From assembly GCA_943323675.2 (NCBI GenBank), contig CALPIR020000031.1, positions 1-16,084 on the forward strand: a stretch of 16,084 nucleotides of DNA, given 5' to 3'. Below, in pieces: positions 15,032 to 16,084 of the stretch; the stretch's first letter is position 1; each line of letters starts with the position of its first letter. This DNA is from Chitinophaga pinensis (lineage in GTDB: Bacteria > Bacteroidota > Bacteroidia > UKL13-3). Made by a program: the position numbers and the translations under genes. The notes beneath the pieces were generated by a model, which saw only the letters and a list, made by a program, of their open reading frames with translations, searched no databases and was not told where the DNA came from.

Positions 15032-16084
15032 GAATAATCTTCATTTATAATTTCTGTTGTAATTTTTGCACTATTTAAGCATAGCGGTAATCCACCACCA
15101 GGATGAACACTGCCACCGCAAAAATACAAACCTTTTATACTACTACTAAAATTTTTATGCCGCAAAAACGCTGCGTACATGTTATTGCTGGAATTACCAT
15201 AAAGGGATCCACCAAAAGATGATGTTTTACTTTCTATTGTAAGTGGATTTAATATTTCTTCAACTACAATATGTGCCTCTATTTTTGTTTTAAGAAGCCT
15301 ATTTATTTTTGATATGATTTGTTTACGCGCTTGGGCAATAAAGGCATCCCAATTTTGTGTGCTGTTAGCAGGAACATTAATCATTACAAACCAATTTTCG
15401 CATCCCTCAGGGGCATCATCATTCTTATATTTACTTGTTACGTTTATGTATATAGTTGGGTCGTAGTAAATACTTTTATAACTAAAAATATGTTTAAACT
15501 CGATTTTATAATCGCTACTAAACAAAATATTATGTAAATCTAATTGCGGAAATAGTTTGTTAATACCCCAATAAAAAATTAACGCTGAAGAGGACTTCTC
15601 TTGAGAGAGTAATTTGTGTGGTTGTGGTTCGTTTTTTAAAAGTTTAGTATATGTTGGATGAATATCTGCGTTACTTAATATGATGTCTGCAGGAACAAAT
15701 CCCTCGTTTACCATAATACCTTTTACCACTTTATTTTTTTTTACACCCTCCGTTTTTATCTCTTTAACATTGCTATTAAAAACAAACTTAACACCCAATT
15801 CAAGCGCTAACTTATATATGCTGTTTGTAATGGCTATCATTCCCCCTTTGGGGAAAAACGTTCCTATGTTATGTTCCAAATGAGGTATCATGGTAAGCAT
15901 TCCAGGCGCCTTATAAGGACTACTTCCGTTATATGTAGCAAATCTGTTAAAGTACTGAACCAAATGAGGGTCTTTAAAGGCACTTTCGTTTACATCATTT
16001 ATGGTTTTAGTTAGCTGGTAAGTAGCAAGATTAGAAATGGCCTTCAATGTATTTATGCTGGCATATGTACTTAACTTGTGTAAA
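15028..16084 (-). CDS. crtD: CrtD-type 1-hydroxycarotenoid 3,4-desaturase, N terminus outside the window
   Basis: This is an FAD-dependent carotenoid desaturase of the CrtI/CrtD family. The reading frame is open to the right edge (351 codons visible), so a TTG at 16045-16047 is not the real start. About 140 N-terminal residues, including the Rossmann FAD motif, are missing from view. RFATYNGSSPYKAPGMLTMI (around 15890-15950), then HLEHNIGTFFPKGG, and the C-terminal FAD motif GLYFCGGSVHPGGGLPLCLN (15071-15132) resemble CrtD proteins of Bacteroidota more than phytoene desaturases, where SP.KAP is followed by a different GVWYP-type segment. Overlap with the cruF-like gene agrees with this. CrtD would introduce the 3',4' double bond after hydration at C1'. 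Phytoene desaturase CrtI remains the alternative. Confidence 0.75.
   Translation of the reverse strand, partial: LHKLSTYASINTLKAISNLATYQLTKTINDVNESAFKDPHLVQYFNRFATYNGSSPYKAPGMLTMIPHLEHNIGTFFPKGGMIAITNSIYKLALELGVKFVFNSNVKEIKTEGVKKNKVVKGIMVNEGFVPADIILSNADIHPTYTKLLKNEPQPHKLLSQEKSSSALIFYWGINKLFPQLDLHNILFSSDYKIEFKHIFSYKSIYYDPTIYINVTSKYKNDDAPEGCENWFVMINVPANSTQNWDAFIAQARKQIISKINRLLKTKIEAHIVVEEILNPLTIESKTSSFGGSLYGNSSNNMYAAFLRHKNFSSSIKGLYFCGGSVHPGGGLPLCLNSAKITTEIINEDYS

Noticed and set aside
16045..16047. TTG as the start of the carotenoid desaturase
   Set aside because: The frame stays open to the window edge, and the protein would lack its FAD-binding N terminus, so the gene is simply cut by the window.
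15028..16084. Phytoene desaturase CrtI as the first choice for this gene
   Set aside because: The TYNGSSPYKAP, HLEHNIG and GGSVHPGGGLPLC segments and the overlap with a cruF-like gene fit CrtD better. CrtI is kept as the alternative because the N terminus is unseen.

Overview
The window looks like chromosomal DNA from a member of the Bacteroidota. The DNA is AT-rich and start codons follow A-rich leaders rather than Shine-Dalgarno sequences. The giant surface protein ends in a type IX secretion (Por/T9SS) sorting domain. The carotenoid genes (CrtD-type desaturase, CruF-type hydratase, CrtZ, fused CrtYc-Yd cyclase) are the set used for monocyclic carotenoids in this phylum. No RNA genes, insertion sequences, prophage or CRISPR array were seen, and no gene-free stretch exceeds about 170 bases.

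Layout. (1) 1-4989, + strand: the end of a very large Thr/Ser/Gly-rich adhesin with autotransporter-type beta-strand repeats and a T9SS tail. It is cut by the window edge and appears to carry a -1 frameshift near base 66. A 42-bp perfect palindrome follows and probably terminates transcription from both sides. (2) 5048-8244: housekeeping genes. purK (-) diverges from ndk (+), and a CNNM/CorC-type membrane protein follows ndk. (3) 8241-8597, - strand: a small orphan PAS-like protein, tail to tail with the CNNM gene and sharing its stop-codon bases. (4) 8738-13211, + strand: four overlapping genes, namely an exported glucosaminidase, a membrane-anchored SGNH protein, an exported SGNH paralogue and an MBOAT O-acyltransferase. 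(5) 16084-13192, - strand: a carotenoid operon reading crtD-like, cruF-like, crtZ, lycopene cyclase. It runs off the right edge and meets the MBOAT gene tail to tail with a 20-base overlap.

How the genes work together. In region 4 the MBOAT protein would pass acyl (probably acetyl) groups across the inner membrane, and the two SGNH proteins would transfer them to, or remove them from, a cell-envelope glycan. This parallels AlgI/AlgJ/AlgX and PatA/PatB. The co-translated glucosaminidase suggests the glycan is peptidoglycan, but this is inference. In region 5 the four enzymes together would convert a lycopene-type precursor into a monocyclic carotenoid with a 3-hydroxy beta ring at one end and a 1'-hydroxy-3',4'-didehydro chain at the other (saproxanthin type). 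Phytoene synthase and phytoene desaturase are not in the window.

The two best leads are the glucosaminidase-SGNH-SGNH-MBOAT cassette and the frameshifted T9SS adhesin carrying autotransporter repeats.
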